Positions 52,401 to 59,806 of a stretch of DNA of 64,000 nucleotides are shown piece after piece (positions within the stretch are counted from its first letter, which is position 1; the number at the start of each line of letters is the position of its first letter). Made by a program: the position numbers and the translations under genes. Below the pieces are notes generated by a model. The model did not search any database, was not told where the DNA came from, and was given only the letters and a program-made list of their open reading frames with translations. The stretch is from an uncultured Clostridia bacterium (GTDB lineage: Bacteria; Bacillota; Clostridia; Christensenellales; CAG-138): the NCBI GenBank assembly GCA_947168565.1, contig CAMVMM010000003.1, positions 62,001-126,000 of the forward strand, given 5' to 3'.

Positions 52401-53254
52401 GGGCGGGCTATGAGACTCTGCCGTACACCGCGAAATCCGCGCACGAAGCAAAGCACGCCGAGATCAAGGGCGATGAGCCGACGATCATCGTTGACTCCGT
52501 TACCGCGAACCCCGGCGAGACCGTAACGGTCAACGTCAGCCTTGCGAACAACCCCGGCATCGTTTCGATGTCGCTTACGATGGCGTTCGATCCTATGCTC
52601 GAGCTTGTGGCGGTAAACGACACGGGTCTGCTTCCCGGCAAGGTGCATTCGCCCACGCTCGGCAACCCCTACACCCTGTTCTGGGCAAATGATACCGCGC
52701 TTGAAAACTACGTTGTCAACGGCTCGCTCGTGGAGCTTACCTTCAAGCTCTCCGAGGATGCCGCGCCCGGCACCTACCCAATCACGATCACTTATGATCT
52801 TGATAACTACGATATCTATAACTGCGATGTCGAGCTGGTAGAGTTTGCGGTCGTAAACGGCGGCGTGACCTATCAGCCCGCCGAACCCGCGACCCACATC
52901 GTGACCTTCATCGACCAGATCACCGGCGAAGTTATCGCGGAAGCCACGGTAAACCACGGCGAAGCGGCGGCTGCTCCCGAAGCGCCCGCGCACGAGTGGT
53001 ACAGCTTCATCGGCTGGGACGCGGATTTCAGCTCCGTAACGGAGGATATGACCGTTACCGCGCAGTATGCCGAGAAGGGCGACGTGAACGGCGACGGAGC
53101 GGTGAATATTGAGGACACGCTCTGCTATATGCGCCTGCTCATATCGGATGCGCCGCCCGAGGGAGCGAGCGAGGTTGACTTCAACGGCGACGGCCTTGCC
53201 GACCTGCTGGACGTGCTGCTGCTTATGAGGCGCGTGCTGGCGGCGGGAAGCTGA
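49472..53254 (+). CDS. secreted scaffoldin-like protein: C39 peptidase, C-type lectin, InlB, cohesin and dockerin domains
   Basis: 1260 residues; SD CAGGAGG; signal peptide to about residue 27. Order by eye: C39-like cysteine peptidase (~70-240; Cys100 in SSGCLV, His200 in THFVLID, Asp near FDTVDNP); two C-type-lectin-like domains (~364-490 and ~505-627; each with ETEGTW/AAEGTW and TNWN motifs); two InlB B-repeats (~630-749; FKDWNG, FTGWDK); PT-rich linker; cohesin 1 (~780-912); dockerin 1 (~915-982; DVNTDTKVNNLD and DVNLDTKVNNLD calcium loops); cohesin 2 (~1002-1133); a third InlB-like repeat; C-terminal dockerin 2 (DVNGDGAVNIED, DFNGDGLADLLD). No sortase motif or S-layer domain. It can in principle both offer and fill cohesin sites, so it may polymerise or nucleate a surface assembly. 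The N-terminal half is AT-richer than the C-terminal half. Confidence 0.88.
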   Translation: MKKKLVSLIAFALALVMAMSALPAGAVSLRQKDGGTQAEAAVCAEEREQDIDPNAAIASEKIDEFNASKGTDWMYWGQGDSPWGSIRLGGGSNTMQSSGCLVTQITKAAIQSGSRPSDNSFTPYTMATALNNAGGFDSYGNLLSCATAANIVGNGFTYLGQVELGNVSPANAKNTIMNYVRSGEQVIVCVSGGPATGPTHFVLIDNNRALSTGDTYIFDTVDNPWHSENVGKTIAGRGYTTVKHIKRFKGNSNYPDKPTVSVVNMTDLSNAIEDWYSVHVSWNACGSNASWYDLYIYPANSSTPSRVIYRIDRCYYNLQLSPGSYRFQVASVNSMNPDVYHTHSDVTATITIENFSSTFLHHVAYYGGHTYALLRIIKAADWHQAQQLCELLGGHLVTITSAGENNAVLNLIKNAGGDAMSQTFLGATDEAAEGTWKWITGESFSYTNWNSNQPDNYNGQEDYLTIYSGDGTWNDSSEEFVHYIVVEFDHTYNDMPAEILKTATYNGHIYTIYKTTTYNWDKAKAFCEAQGGTLVCINTAAEQSFLNSFTQDLKYGAAFIGATDAETEGTWMWLSGEPVTYTNWNTGEPDAGTAGYSSLMFLDSAKKGKWADIISFNSLNYIIMEKAVTYTVTFKDWNGTVLKTQTVEHGKAATAPANPSRPGYTFTGWDKAFNNVTSNLTVNAQYSINTYTVTFKDWNGAVLKEQTVNHGSSATAPANPTRPGYVFTGWDKSFSNVTSNLTVNALYDVAPTPTPTPTPTPTPTPTPTPTAAPITPNPDEPQIVVDTKTVLANSTVTVDVSLLNNPGIVSMALTVDFDERLELVSVTDSGLLPGQVHSPTMGNPYTLFWSNDTALENYVVDGVLATLTFAIPEDMPVGEYPITISYDLDNYDIYNCDVETVEFAVVNGKVNVIDVLIGDVNTDTKVNNLDKLVFTRFLAKWADYPESVINMIAADVNLDTKVNNLDKLILTRHLARWAGYETLPYTAKSAHEAKHAEIKGDEPTIIVDSVTANPGETVTVNVSLANNPGIVSMSLTMAFDPMLELVAVNDTGLLPGKVHSPTLGNPYTLFWANDTALENYVVNGSLVELTFKLSEDAAPGTYPITITYDLDNYDIYNCDVELVEFAVVNGGVTYQPAEPATHIVTFIDQITGEVIAEATVNHGEAAAAPEAPAHEWYSFIGWDADFSSVTEDMTVTAQYAEKGDVNGDGAVNIEDTLCYMRLLISDAPPEGASEVDFNGDGLADLLDVLLLMRRVLAAGS

Positions 53255-53295
53255 GCATTTACCATTGATACCGTCTGACTCAAAAGCTTGCCACG

Positions 53296-53325
53296 GGGCG
53301 CCGGACTTCGGTTCGGCGCCCTTTG
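53296..53325 (+). terminator. terminator of the cohesin/dockerin gene
   Basis: GGGCGCCG-GACTTCGGTT-CGGCGCCC, a perfect 8-bp stem, then TTT. Confidence 0.8.
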
Positions 53326-53328
53326 GCA

Positions 53329-53357
53329 TTGAAACGCGGGGAGAGCTGTGGTATAAT
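53329..53357 (+). promoter_or_regulatory. promoter of the HEYGH gene
   Basis: TTGAAA (53329-53334), 17-bp spacer, TATAAT (53352-53357) with extended TGG. It begins directly after the preceding terminator. Confidence 0.82.
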
Positions 53358-53397
53358 CCGCTTGAGCGGCGGGGGAAAGCCGCGTGTACGGAACGAA

Positions 53398-53865
53398 ATG
53401 AAGCTGATAAGACGGGCATTATACATATTTTTACAATGCACATGGGGGCTGCCGCAGACCCTCGTGGGCTTTATCGTGTTCCTTTTAAATATCCGCAGGC
53501 GGCACTTTTTTTATCACGGCGCGATAGTTACGGTGTGGAGCAGGCTTTCAAGCGTTTCGCTGGGATTGTTTATCTTCACCGCAGGGGCGCAAAAGCAGGT
53601 GAGGCGCGGAGCGGATAAGCTTTTGGACAGGGCGAACTCGGAGGTGGTGGTGCATGAATACGGGCATACGATCCAGTCGCTCATGCTCGGCCCGCTCTAT
53701 CTGCCCGTGGTGGGGCTGCCCTCGCTTCTGTGGGCAACGCTGCCCGTTTTTGTGCAAAGGCGGCGCAAAAACGGAGTGCCGTACTCCGCTTTTTGGACGG
53801 AGAAGGGCGCAAACCGCCTTGGAGAGCGCGTTACGGGCGAGCCCTCCTTCGGCGATAAGGCGTGA
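53398..53865 (+). CDS. small membrane-associated HEYGH metalloprotease-like protein
   Basis: 155 residues from ATG 53398 (a weak GGAACG precedes it). N-terminal hydrophobic helix (~8-30), a second at ~45-62, then VVVHEYGHTIQSLMLGPLYLP with the zinc-type motif His86-Glu87-x-x-His90, a further helix and a conserved-looking C-terminal TEKGANRLGER. It resembles conserved short HEYGH membrane proteins of Firmicutes and Bacteroidetes with no assigned function; site-2-like proteolysis is a guess. Monocistronic. Confidence 0.75.
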   Translation: MKLIRRALYIFLQCTWGLPQTLVGFIVFLLNIRRRHFFYHGAIVTVWSRLSSVSLGLFIFTAGAQKQVRRGADKLLDRANSEVVVHEYGHTIQSLMLGPLYLPVVGLPSLLWATLPVFVQRRRKNGVPYSAFWTEKGANRLGERVTGEPSFGDKA

Positions 53866-53961
53866 AGGCTGATATATAATAGGCTTTTGCTATTGCTTTT
53901 TTGGGGCAAATGTTGTAAAACAGAATCAGATCATGCCGCAAGGCAAAATGGAGGTATAATA

Positions 53962-54543
53962 ATGGATTTTATAGTTGAAGTATCCGCACGCCACGTGCAT
54001 CTGACGCAGGAGCACGTTGAGATCCTTTTCGGCAAGGGCCACGAGCTTACCTTCGACCGCCCCCTTTCCCAGCCCGGTCAGTTTCTGAGCAAGGAAAAGG
54101 TCACCATCAAAAACGGCGAGCGCAAGATCGAGCGCGTTTCCATCCTTGGGCCGGTTCGCAAGGCTTCGCAGGTGGAGGTCAGCAAGACGGACAGCGTTGC
54201 CCTTCGCGCAGAGGGCTTCATCCGCGAGAGCGGCGATCTTGCCGGCACCGCGCCCATCGAGATCGAGGGACCCGAGGGCAGCGTGCAGCTTGAGGAGGGC
54301 CTTATCATAGCAAAGCGCCATATCCACATGACGCCCGAAGCCGCCGAGGAAGCGGGCCTCAAGGATAAGGATATCGTGAGCGTTGCCGTGAATACCGAGG
54401 ATAGAAAAACCATCTTCGGCGACGTTGTGGTGCGCGTCAGCCCCAGCTTTGCGCTTGCCATGCATATCGATACGGACGAGGCGAACGGCGCAAACGTGCC
54501 GAGGAACGGCTGCCAGGGCCATATCGTTTGCGTTGAGTTCTGA
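53962..54543 (+). CDS. pduL: PduL-type phosphate acyltransferase
   Basis: Transfers acyl groups between CoA and phosphate (propionyl/acetyl). 193 residues from ATG 53962, seven bases after GGAGG. Both zinc-binding signatures are present, SARHVHLT near the N terminus and AKRHIHMT near residue 118. No microcompartment shell gene or N-terminal encapsulation peptide is seen, so it is a free cytosolic phosphotransacylase, likely working with an acetate kinase elsewhere. The long upstream open frame is rejected. Confidence 0.93.
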   Translation: MDFIVEVSARHVHLTQEHVEILFGKGHELTFDRPLSQPGQFLSKEKVTIKNGERKIERVSILGPVRKASQVEVSKTDSVALRAEGFIRESGDLAGTAPIEIEGPEGSVQLEEGLIIAKRHIHMTPEAAEEAGLKDKDIVSVAVNTEDRKTIFGDVVVRVSPSFALAMHIDTDEANGANVPRNGCQGHIVCVEF

Positions 54544-54562
54544 TAAATAATACGGCTTAAAT

Positions 54563-54596
54563 AAGGGCGGACTCCGATGTTCGCCCTTTAGTTTTT
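54563..54596 (+). terminator. pduL terminator
   Basis: AAGGGCG and CGCCCTT stems around a 12-base loop, then TAGTTTTT. Confidence 0.75.
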
Positions 54597-54670
54597 AAAG
54601 GGGGAGCTTCGCGCCTTGCCTTTTTGGCGAAGGGGAGGGGGAGCGCTGACGCGGCGGTTTGCGTCAAGTA

Positions 54671-54699
54671 TTGCATTACCGTATGATTTCGTGTATAAT
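54671..54699 (+). promoter_or_regulatory. promoter giving a leaderless MFS mRNA
   Basis: TTGCAT (54671-54676), 17-bp spacer, TATAAT (54694-54699). The ATG at 54706 is seven bases after the -10, at the expected +1; no SD is present. Confidence 0.7.
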
Positions 54700-54705
54700 A
54701 GCCGC

Positions 54706-55755
54706 ATGAGCAACACCGAAAAAAAGACGGCGGCGCTTTGGCTTGCCCTGAACTCCGCCGCGCATCTGCTTGTGGACGCCGTGTGCGCCGCAACCGTTTT
54801 CGGCGCGGCAGTACGGGGCAACGCGCAGCTTGCGACCCTCATTTTTGTTTACAACACGCTTGCCTTCTCCACGCAGTGCCTTGTGGGGCTTGCGGCGGAT
54901 CGCATAAAAAGGCATCCGCTGTGCGCTTCGATAGCGGAGCTTGCCGTTGTGTGCGGCTTCGCGCTGCCGCTTACCGCCGTAATGAAGATAATTCTGATCG
55001 GCTGCGGAAACAGCGTTTTTCACGTTGCGGGCGGCGCTATGACGCTTGAAGCCAGCGAAAAAAGGGCGGCGCCGCTCGGCGTATTCGTGGCTCCCGGCGC
55101 GGTGGGCTTAACGCTTGGCACCATGTTCCCTTCCATCGGCGGCTATTTCGCCGCAACGCTCGCCGCTGCCGCCGTGCTGAGCTTTGTGCTCTCCTTAAGG
55201 CTCGCGCCGAAAATCGGAAACGGCAAGGCCGGATCGCCCGATCCAAAAGCGCATGATGGGGACGGCATAGCTGTTGCGCTGTTGCTGACCTTCGCCGTTG
55301 CCGTTCGCGCGATAGGCGGAAATGCCGTGCGCTTCACTTGGCAAACCACGCAGCTGACCGCGCTGCTGCTTACGGCTTTCGTGTTCGCGGGAAAGGCGCT
55401 TGGCGGCTTTGTGTGCGACAGGCTCGGCGCAAGGCGCTCCGCGCTGATCTCCGTGCCGGCCGCGGCGGTGCTGATAGCGTTCCTTTCGTCGTTTGCCGTG
55501 CCTTCGCTCGTGGGGCAGCTTGCGCTGAACCTCACCATGCCCGTCACGCTGTTTCTGATGTACCGCGCCATGCCCTCGCAGCCGGGCTTCGCCTTCGGGC
55601 TTGCCGCCGCCGCGCTGTGGCCGGGCACCATAGCGGGAAAGCTTTTCATACTCACGGGGCCCGCGCTCGGCGCGCTCGTGCTTTTAAGCTTTCTTTTTGG
55701 ACTGTTTGCAATCCTCTACTCCGAAAAGCGCCTGCAAAATGCGCTTGAGGGCTGA
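54706..55755 (+). CDS. MFS-type transporter
   Basis: 349 residues with about ten to eleven hydrophobic helices; N-terminal ALNSAAHLLVDAVCAATVFG and AADRIKRHPLC (MFS loop 2-3-like), and in the second half GGFVCDRLGARRSA, the matching A-motif repeat. Shorter than the usual 390-410. It was probably acquired or specialised for an unknown small molecule. Three small membrane genes follow in the same direction with short gaps, suggesting a joint function. Confidence 0.82.
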   Translation: MSNTEKKTAALWLALNSAAHLLVDAVCAATVFGAAVRGNAQLATLIFVYNTLAFSTQCLVGLAADRIKRHPLCASIAELAVVCGFALPLTAVMKIILIGCGNSVFHVAGGAMTLEASEKRAAPLGVFVAPGAVGLTLGTMFPSIGGYFAATLAAAAVLSFVLSLRLAPKIGNGKAGSPDPKAHDGDGIAVALLLTFAVAVRAIGGNAVRFTWQTTQLTALLLTAFVFAGKALGGFVCDRLGARRSALISVPAAAVLIAFLSSFAVPSLVGQLALNLTMPVTLFLMYRAMPSQPGFAFGLAAAALWPGTIAGKLFILTGPALGALVLLSFLFGLFAILYSEKRLQNALEG

Positions 55756-55791
55756 TTTTTCACAACCCATCCCCGAAAGGAGCATACAAAA

Positions 55792-56142
55792 ATGTACCTG
55801 CTGATCGCCTGCTTATTAACGGTTTTGATAGAAACCGTTTTCCTGATGCTTGTGGGCCTGAATAAAAAGGAGCAGATACCCATAATAATCTGCGTAAACA
55901 TAGTTTCAAATATCGTGCTGAACCTTGTGCTTATGGTGCTGCCGCTGGATCTTTCGTATCATCTCAGGCAGTGGATCGCCGCGTTGGCGGTTCTGGAGGC
56001 CACCGTGGTATTCTGCGAATATTTCGTTTACAGAGGCGCATTCGGCGATCTGAAAAGGCTGTTTCTGAAAACCTTCTTTGCGAATATGCTTTCCCTGGCG
56101 GTCGGCTGCCTGCTAATGAGTCTGATGCAGAGGGCCTTTTGA
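55792..56142 (+). CDS. small membrane protein, paralogue 1
   Basis: 116 residues, four TM helices, SD GAAAGGAGC. Shares with the 56379 protein an N-terminal CLLTVLIETVFLMLVG-like helix, an IIICVNIV-type second helix, a middle FCEYFVYRGAFGD and a C-terminal FANMLSLAVGCLL. The pattern (ETVF...CxNI...E(Y/F)F(V/I)YR.AF.D...N..SL) identifies the two as paralogues. I do not recognise the family. Function unknown. Confidence 0.72.
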   Translation: MYLLIACLLTVLIETVFLMLVGLNKKEQIPIIICVNIVSNIVLNLVLMVLPLDLSYHLRQWIAALAVLEATVVFCEYFVYRGAFGDLKRLFLKTFFANMLSLAVGCLLMSLMQRAF

Positions 56143-56178
56143 GGCGTTTTGTAATAAAAAAGAAAGGAAACCGATAAT

Positions 56179-56379
56179 ATGAAAAAGACCATCGCTCTTA
56201 TCTCAGCTTCGCTTTCTACACTGCTTGCGGCAGCGCCCGCGCTTGCGGATGTGGTGGTGGACCCCTTCTATTCCCTGCATTCAACCAAAAGCTGGGTGCT
56301 TTGGGTGTCCATCGGTATTGCCGCCATCGCGCTTGCGGTGCTCATCCTCCTCGTGCTGCGCGAAAGGAGAAAAAAATAA
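56179..56379 (+). CDS. small secreted-then-anchored protein between the two paralogues
   Basis: 66 residues: signal peptide to about ALADV, a 20-residue extracellular segment (VVDPFYSLHSTKSW), one TM helix (VLWVSIGIAAIALAVLILLVL) and a basic RERRKK end, so type I topology. It ends by overlapping the next ATG (TAATG). Probably a partner subunit of the flanking membrane proteins. Confidence 0.7.
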   Translation: MKKTIALISASLSTLLAAAPALADVVVDPFYSLHSTKSWVLWVSIGIAAIALAVLILLVLRERRKK

Positions 56380-56774
56380 TGGTATTTTTGCTGACCTGCG
56401 CGATCTGCGTTGCCGCCGAAACCGTTTTTATGAACGCCATGGGCTTCAGCCGGCAGCGTGAAAAGCTGATAGTGATATGCACAAATATCCTCACCTTCGT
56501 TGCGGTCAACGTGCTTACCTGGCAGCTTCCCAACCTCCTGGGCTATCACTTATTCGGCAGCACCATCATTCTTACCGCGCTGCTCACTATCCCGGCGGTG
56601 CTTGCGGAATTCTTTATCTACCGCATGGCGTTCAAGGATGCGCCCAACGGAAGCGTTACGCTCGGCATAGTGATTTTTTCAAACCTTATTTCGCTCATTC
56701 TTTCCATCCTGCTTCGCTACCTCATTATGTTCCTTCTTGAAGCTGCCGGAGTGCCGATCGGGCTGCTGATGTAA
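56379..56774 (+). CDS. small membrane protein, paralogue 2
   Basis: 131 residues, about four TM helices, start ATG 56379 with AAAGGAG upstream. Contains CAICVAAETVFMNAMG, IVICTNILTF, LAEFFIYRMAFKD and FSNLISLILSILL, matching paralogue 1 block by block. Last gene of the cluster, before a strong terminator. Confidence 0.72.
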   Translation: MVFLLTCAICVAAETVFMNAMGFSRQREKLIVICTNILTFVAVNVLTWQLPNLLGYHLFGSTIILTALLTIPAVLAEFFIYRMAFKDAPNGSVTLGIVIFSNLISLILSILLRYLIMFLLEAAGVPIGLLM

Positions 56775-56826
56775 TGAGCGCTATCAAATAAAACCGATCC
56801 AACTGTCAGGTATAATAAACCAACTG

Positions 56827-56853
56827 AAAAAGCCCCTTTCGCGGGGCTTTTTT
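56827..56853. terminator. bidirectional terminator
   Basis: AAAAGCCCC-TTTCGC-GGGGCTTTTTT between convergent genes. Confidence 0.88.
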
Positions 56854-56864
56854 GCCGCATGGCC

Positions 56865-57734
56865 TCAATTCGCGCTCTTCTGCACTCCGTTCACGTCGAT
56901 AAGCGTTTCCCCATCGAGCAGCAGCTCGCTCACGGTCACAAATTCATAGCCCTGCGCACGCGCCGTTTCGATAAGCGTGGGCAGATACTGCTCTATCTTG
57001 TAGCCGTTGTTGTGCGAAAGGATGATGGAGCCGTCCTTCAGCTTGCCTAAAACGGAATCAAGTATCGTTTGCGCGGAGCGCTCCGGCTTCCAGTCCACCG
57101 TGTCTATATTCCACTGCACCACCTCGTAGCCGTTTTCACGCAGGGTTTTTATCACGTTGTCGTTGTACTCGCCGTAGGGAACGCGGAAAAGCGTCGTTTT
57201 TCGCCCGATAAGGGGGTTTATCAGGCTCTCGAATGCGTCCAGCTCGCCCTTTATCTGCGCGCTCGAAAGCTTGTTCATGTGCGGATGCGTCATTGAATGA
57301 TTGCCTATCTCATGCCCCTTTTCGGCAATGGTCTTGACCATATCCGGGTACGCCTCCGCCCAGAAGCCGCAAAGGAAAAAGGTTGCCTTTATGCCGTAAT
57401 TATCCAGCGTTTGCAAAATAAACGGCGTTTTATCATCGTCCCACGCGGCGTCTATGGTGAGGGCGATGCGCTTATCCTGCCTTGAAACGCTGTAAACGGG
57501 CAGCTCCTTCATAAGCCCCGCAAGAATGTCCAGCTCGTATTCCTCCACCACGGGCGCGTTCGCTGCGGAAACGGGCAGCGGCGTGGTGAGCCGCGCGGAG
57601 CTCCTGCCGCCCTCCTCCGCGCCGCCCGAGGCCTTTCCCGCGGAGAGCACCGCCACGAGCACCGCCGCTATCACCGCAAGCACGGCTATGCCGCAATAGA
57701 TCAGCGTGTTTTTTGAAACCACAAATATCTTCAT
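56865..57734 (-). CDS. polysaccharide deacetylase (NodB/PdaA-like)
   Basis: 289 residues: one N-terminal TM anchor (~12-32), a short linker, and a NodB domain with the variant first motif TIDAAWDDDKT, the metal motif HSMTHPHM, the RVPYGEYND loop and SIILSHNNG. Enzymes of this type remove N-acetyl groups from peptidoglycan or chitin-like glycans; next to gerABC it may act in spore cortex processing, as PdaA does in Bacillus. It is divergent from gerA. Confidence 0.88.
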   Translation of the reverse strand: MKIFVVSKNTLIYCGIAVLAVIAAVLVAVLSAGKASGGAEEGGRSSARLTTPLPVSAANAPVVEEYELDILAGLMKELPVYSVSRQDKRIALTIDAAWDDDKTPFILQTLDNYGIKATFFLCGFWAEAYPDMVKTIAEKGHEIGNHSMTHPHMNKLSSAQIKGELDAFESLINPLIGRKTTLFRVPYGEYNDNVIKTLRENGYEVVQWNIDTVDWKPERSAQTILDSVLGKLKDGSIILSHNNGYKIEQYLPTLIETARAQGYEFVTVSELLLDGETLIDVNGVQKSAN

Positions 57735-57882
57735 AAAGCTGTCCTCCGATTTTGTCGAATCATCTTCTTGGCAGATTATATGCGCGTATGCTTCGATGAA
57801 ATGACCGCGAATGAATCAAAAGAGGCAATTTTGCAAATACTTTCGGTAAAGCGCTTTTTTCGATGGACCGGAATGAAGCCGC

Positions 57883-58018
57883 CGGGAAAAGCGAAAGCGA
57901 AAAGCAGGGGCGAAAACCAAAACGAAAAACAAAAAACGAAACGAAAAAAACGAAACGGAAAACGAAAACCGAAGCGGAAACGGAATCCGAAACGGAAAAC
58001 GATAAGCAAGGGCGAAAG
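57883..58018. repeat. purine-rich low-complexity tract
   Basis: Repeated CGAAAA/CGAAACG/GGAAACG units, open in all three forward frames (Lys/Arg/Glu/Asn-rich). Probably a simple-sequence expansion in the leader of gerA rather than coding sequence. Confidence 0.6.
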
Positions 58019-58034
58019 GCGGGCCGAAGAGGGC

Positions 58035-59750
58035 ATGAAGGGATTTGACAGGCTGCTTGAAAAACTGAATTTCGACGCTCCGGACGGGCGCTTTGAGCTG
58101 TTTGAAACGGAGGCGGGGGAGCCGTATGAGGCTTTAAGGGAGCGGAAAGAACGCTCGGAAAAAGCCGGAAACGGAAGTAAAACGGGTAAAGCCGGCATGA
58201 AAAACGCAGAAAAAAGCGGTATTTCGCGCTCGGTGGAAAGGAATGAGCGCCGCTTTCGCGCATTTTTTAATGCGGATGAAAACAGCGACGTTATCTTCAG
58301 GCGCGTGGATACTTGGGCGGGGCGTGACGCGCTTTTGATCTATATGAACGGCATGGCGGACGCGAAAACGGTTTCGGATTTTGTGATCCGCCCGCTGACG
58401 GAGGGAAACGGCGCGGGGCGCATTCGCGGACGCGGAGCGCTCGAAAGCAGCGTGCAGATCGCCGAGCAGGAGCGGGAGAGCCGCTTTTTTAAGGTTGCGG
58501 AGGCGATAATCGAGGGCAGAACGGCGCTGTTTCTGGATGGGGAGAGGACTGCGCTGCTGCTTGAAACGCGCGGCTTCGATTCGCGCTCCGTTACCACGGC
58601 GGAGAATGAGCGCGTGGTGCGCGGCCCGCAGGAGGGCTTTACGGAGAATCTGCGAACGAGCGTTACGCTTGTGCGCAGAATCGTAAAAACGGCGGATCTG
58701 GTGGTTTGCTATCGCTCCGCCGGAGGAAAAAACGGCACCGGGCTTGCGCTTTTATACAGAAAAGGCGTAGCGAACGAAAAGCTTATTGCGGAAATCGAAA
58801 AAAGGCTGGAGGCGGGGAGCGCGAAGGGGGCGCGGATAGTTTCCTCAAGCGGCATGATTGAGCAGCTTATAGAGGATGCGCCCTTTTCGCCCCTTCCGCA
58901 AACGCTTGCCACGGAAAGGCCGGATCGGGTCGCCTCCTTTTTGATGAATGGAGCGGCGGCGATAATCGCGGAGGGCAGCCCCTTCGCGCTGATAATGCCC
59001 GCCACGGCCGCCGCGCTTTTAAACAGCCCGGAGGACGTGTATATGCGCCGCCCGCTCGGCACGCTGATGCGAGCGGTGCGCTATATAGGCGTGTTTATTT
59101 CGCTGATACTGCCGGGGTATTTCGTGGCGGTGGCGATGTATCATCAGGGGCTTTTATCCACCGAGGTGCTCAGCACGCTCATAAAATCGCGCGAGATGGT
59201 GTTTGAGCCGCTGCCCTTTGAAATGATACTGCTGCTGTTCGTGTTTCAGCTGATAAGGGAGGCGGGCATGCGCGTTCCGGGCAGCGTTGGGCAGGCGATA
59301 GGCGTGATAGGCGGCCTGATACTGGGGCAGGCGGCGGTGAGCGCGAACCTTGCAAGCACGGTGATACTGATAATAGTTGCCCTCTCCGGGCTTGGCAACC
59401 TGTGCATTCCGGATTATTCAACGCAGATCGCCGCCTCCTATTTCCGCCTCGGCTTCGTTATAGCGGCGTGGCTCGGCGGTCTGCTTGCGCTCACGGGGGC
59501 GCTTGTGTGCTTTGCGGCATATATGGCCGATCTGAAATCCTTCGGAGTGCCGTTTCTTTCCCCGATCGCGCCCAAAACCTTCTCAAAGCGCCCGATGCTG
59601 CTTCGCGGCGGCATAGGAAGGGGCGGCGGGAAGGGCGGGAAGCGCAGCGGCGCGTTCGATGGATCGGAATACGCTGAATACGGCGCTGACGACTGGCTGA
59701 ACACGCCGCATAAGGGCGGCAAGGGGCGCTTTGGGAGGCGAAGGGCATGA
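58035..59750 (+). CDS. gerA: spore germination receptor subunit GerA
   Basis: Inner-spore-membrane receptor subunit for germinants. The N-terminal soluble domain includes FFNADENSDVIFRRVDTW and VVRGPQEGFTENLRTSVTLVRRI (in pieces, family hallmark); the membrane part has about five helices with PEDVYMRRPLGTLMRAVRYIGVF. The C-terminal tail is Gly/Arg/Lys-rich. I favour ATG 58035 (571 residues); the frame is open to TTG 57768, but that adds a Lys/Arg low-complexity stretch and leaves only 33 bases to the divergent gene. The SD is poor for any start. Overlaps gerB by four bases. Confidence 0.9.
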   Translation: MKGFDRLLEKLNFDAPDGRFELFETEAGEPYEALRERKERSEKAGNGSKTGKAGMKNAEKSGISRSVERNERRFRAFFNADENSDVIFRRVDTWAGRDALLIYMNGMADAKTVSDFVIRPLTEGNGAGRIRGRGALESSVQIAEQERESRFFKVAEAIIEGRTALFLDGERTALLLETRGFDSRSVTTAENERVVRGPQEGFTENLRTSVTLVRRIVKTADLVVCYRSAGGKNGTGLALLYRKGVANEKLIAEIEKRLEAGSAKGARIVSSSGMIEQLIEDAPFSPLPQTLATERPDRVASFLMNGAAAIIAEGSPFALIMPATAAALLNSPEDVYMRRPLGTLMRAVRYIGVFISLILPGYFVAVAMYHQGLLSTEVLSTLIKSREMVFEPLPFEMILLLFVFQLIREAGMRVPGSVGQAIGVIGGLILGQAAVSANLASTVILIIVALSGLGNLCIPDYSTQIAASYFRLGFVIAAWLGGLLALTGALVCFAAYMADLKSFGVPFLSPIAPKTFSKRPMLLRGGIGRGGGKGGKRSGAFDGSEYAEYGADDWLNTPHKGGKGRFGRRRA

Positions 59751-59806
59751 AAAACGGCATGAAAAACGGCATGAAAAACGGCGTAAAAAACGGCGTAAAT
59801 ATGAGG
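59747..59806 (+). repeat. 12-bp repeat encoding MKNG at the gerB start
   Basis: ATGAAAAACGGC three times, then GTAAAAAACGGC and a partial GTAAAT. Each unit is 12 bp, so copy-number change keeps frame but changes the number of start codons. Confidence 0.88.

Noticed and set aside
51668-53443. 591-residue antisense frame under the cohesin/dockerin gene
   Set aside because: Mirrors the repeated cohesin and dockerin codons; no independent support.
53955-53960. TATAAT just before the pduL ATG as a leaderless promoter
   Set aside because: It lies between a good GGAGG SD and the ATG at normal SD spacing, and no -35 occurs 17 bp upstream; likely coincidence.
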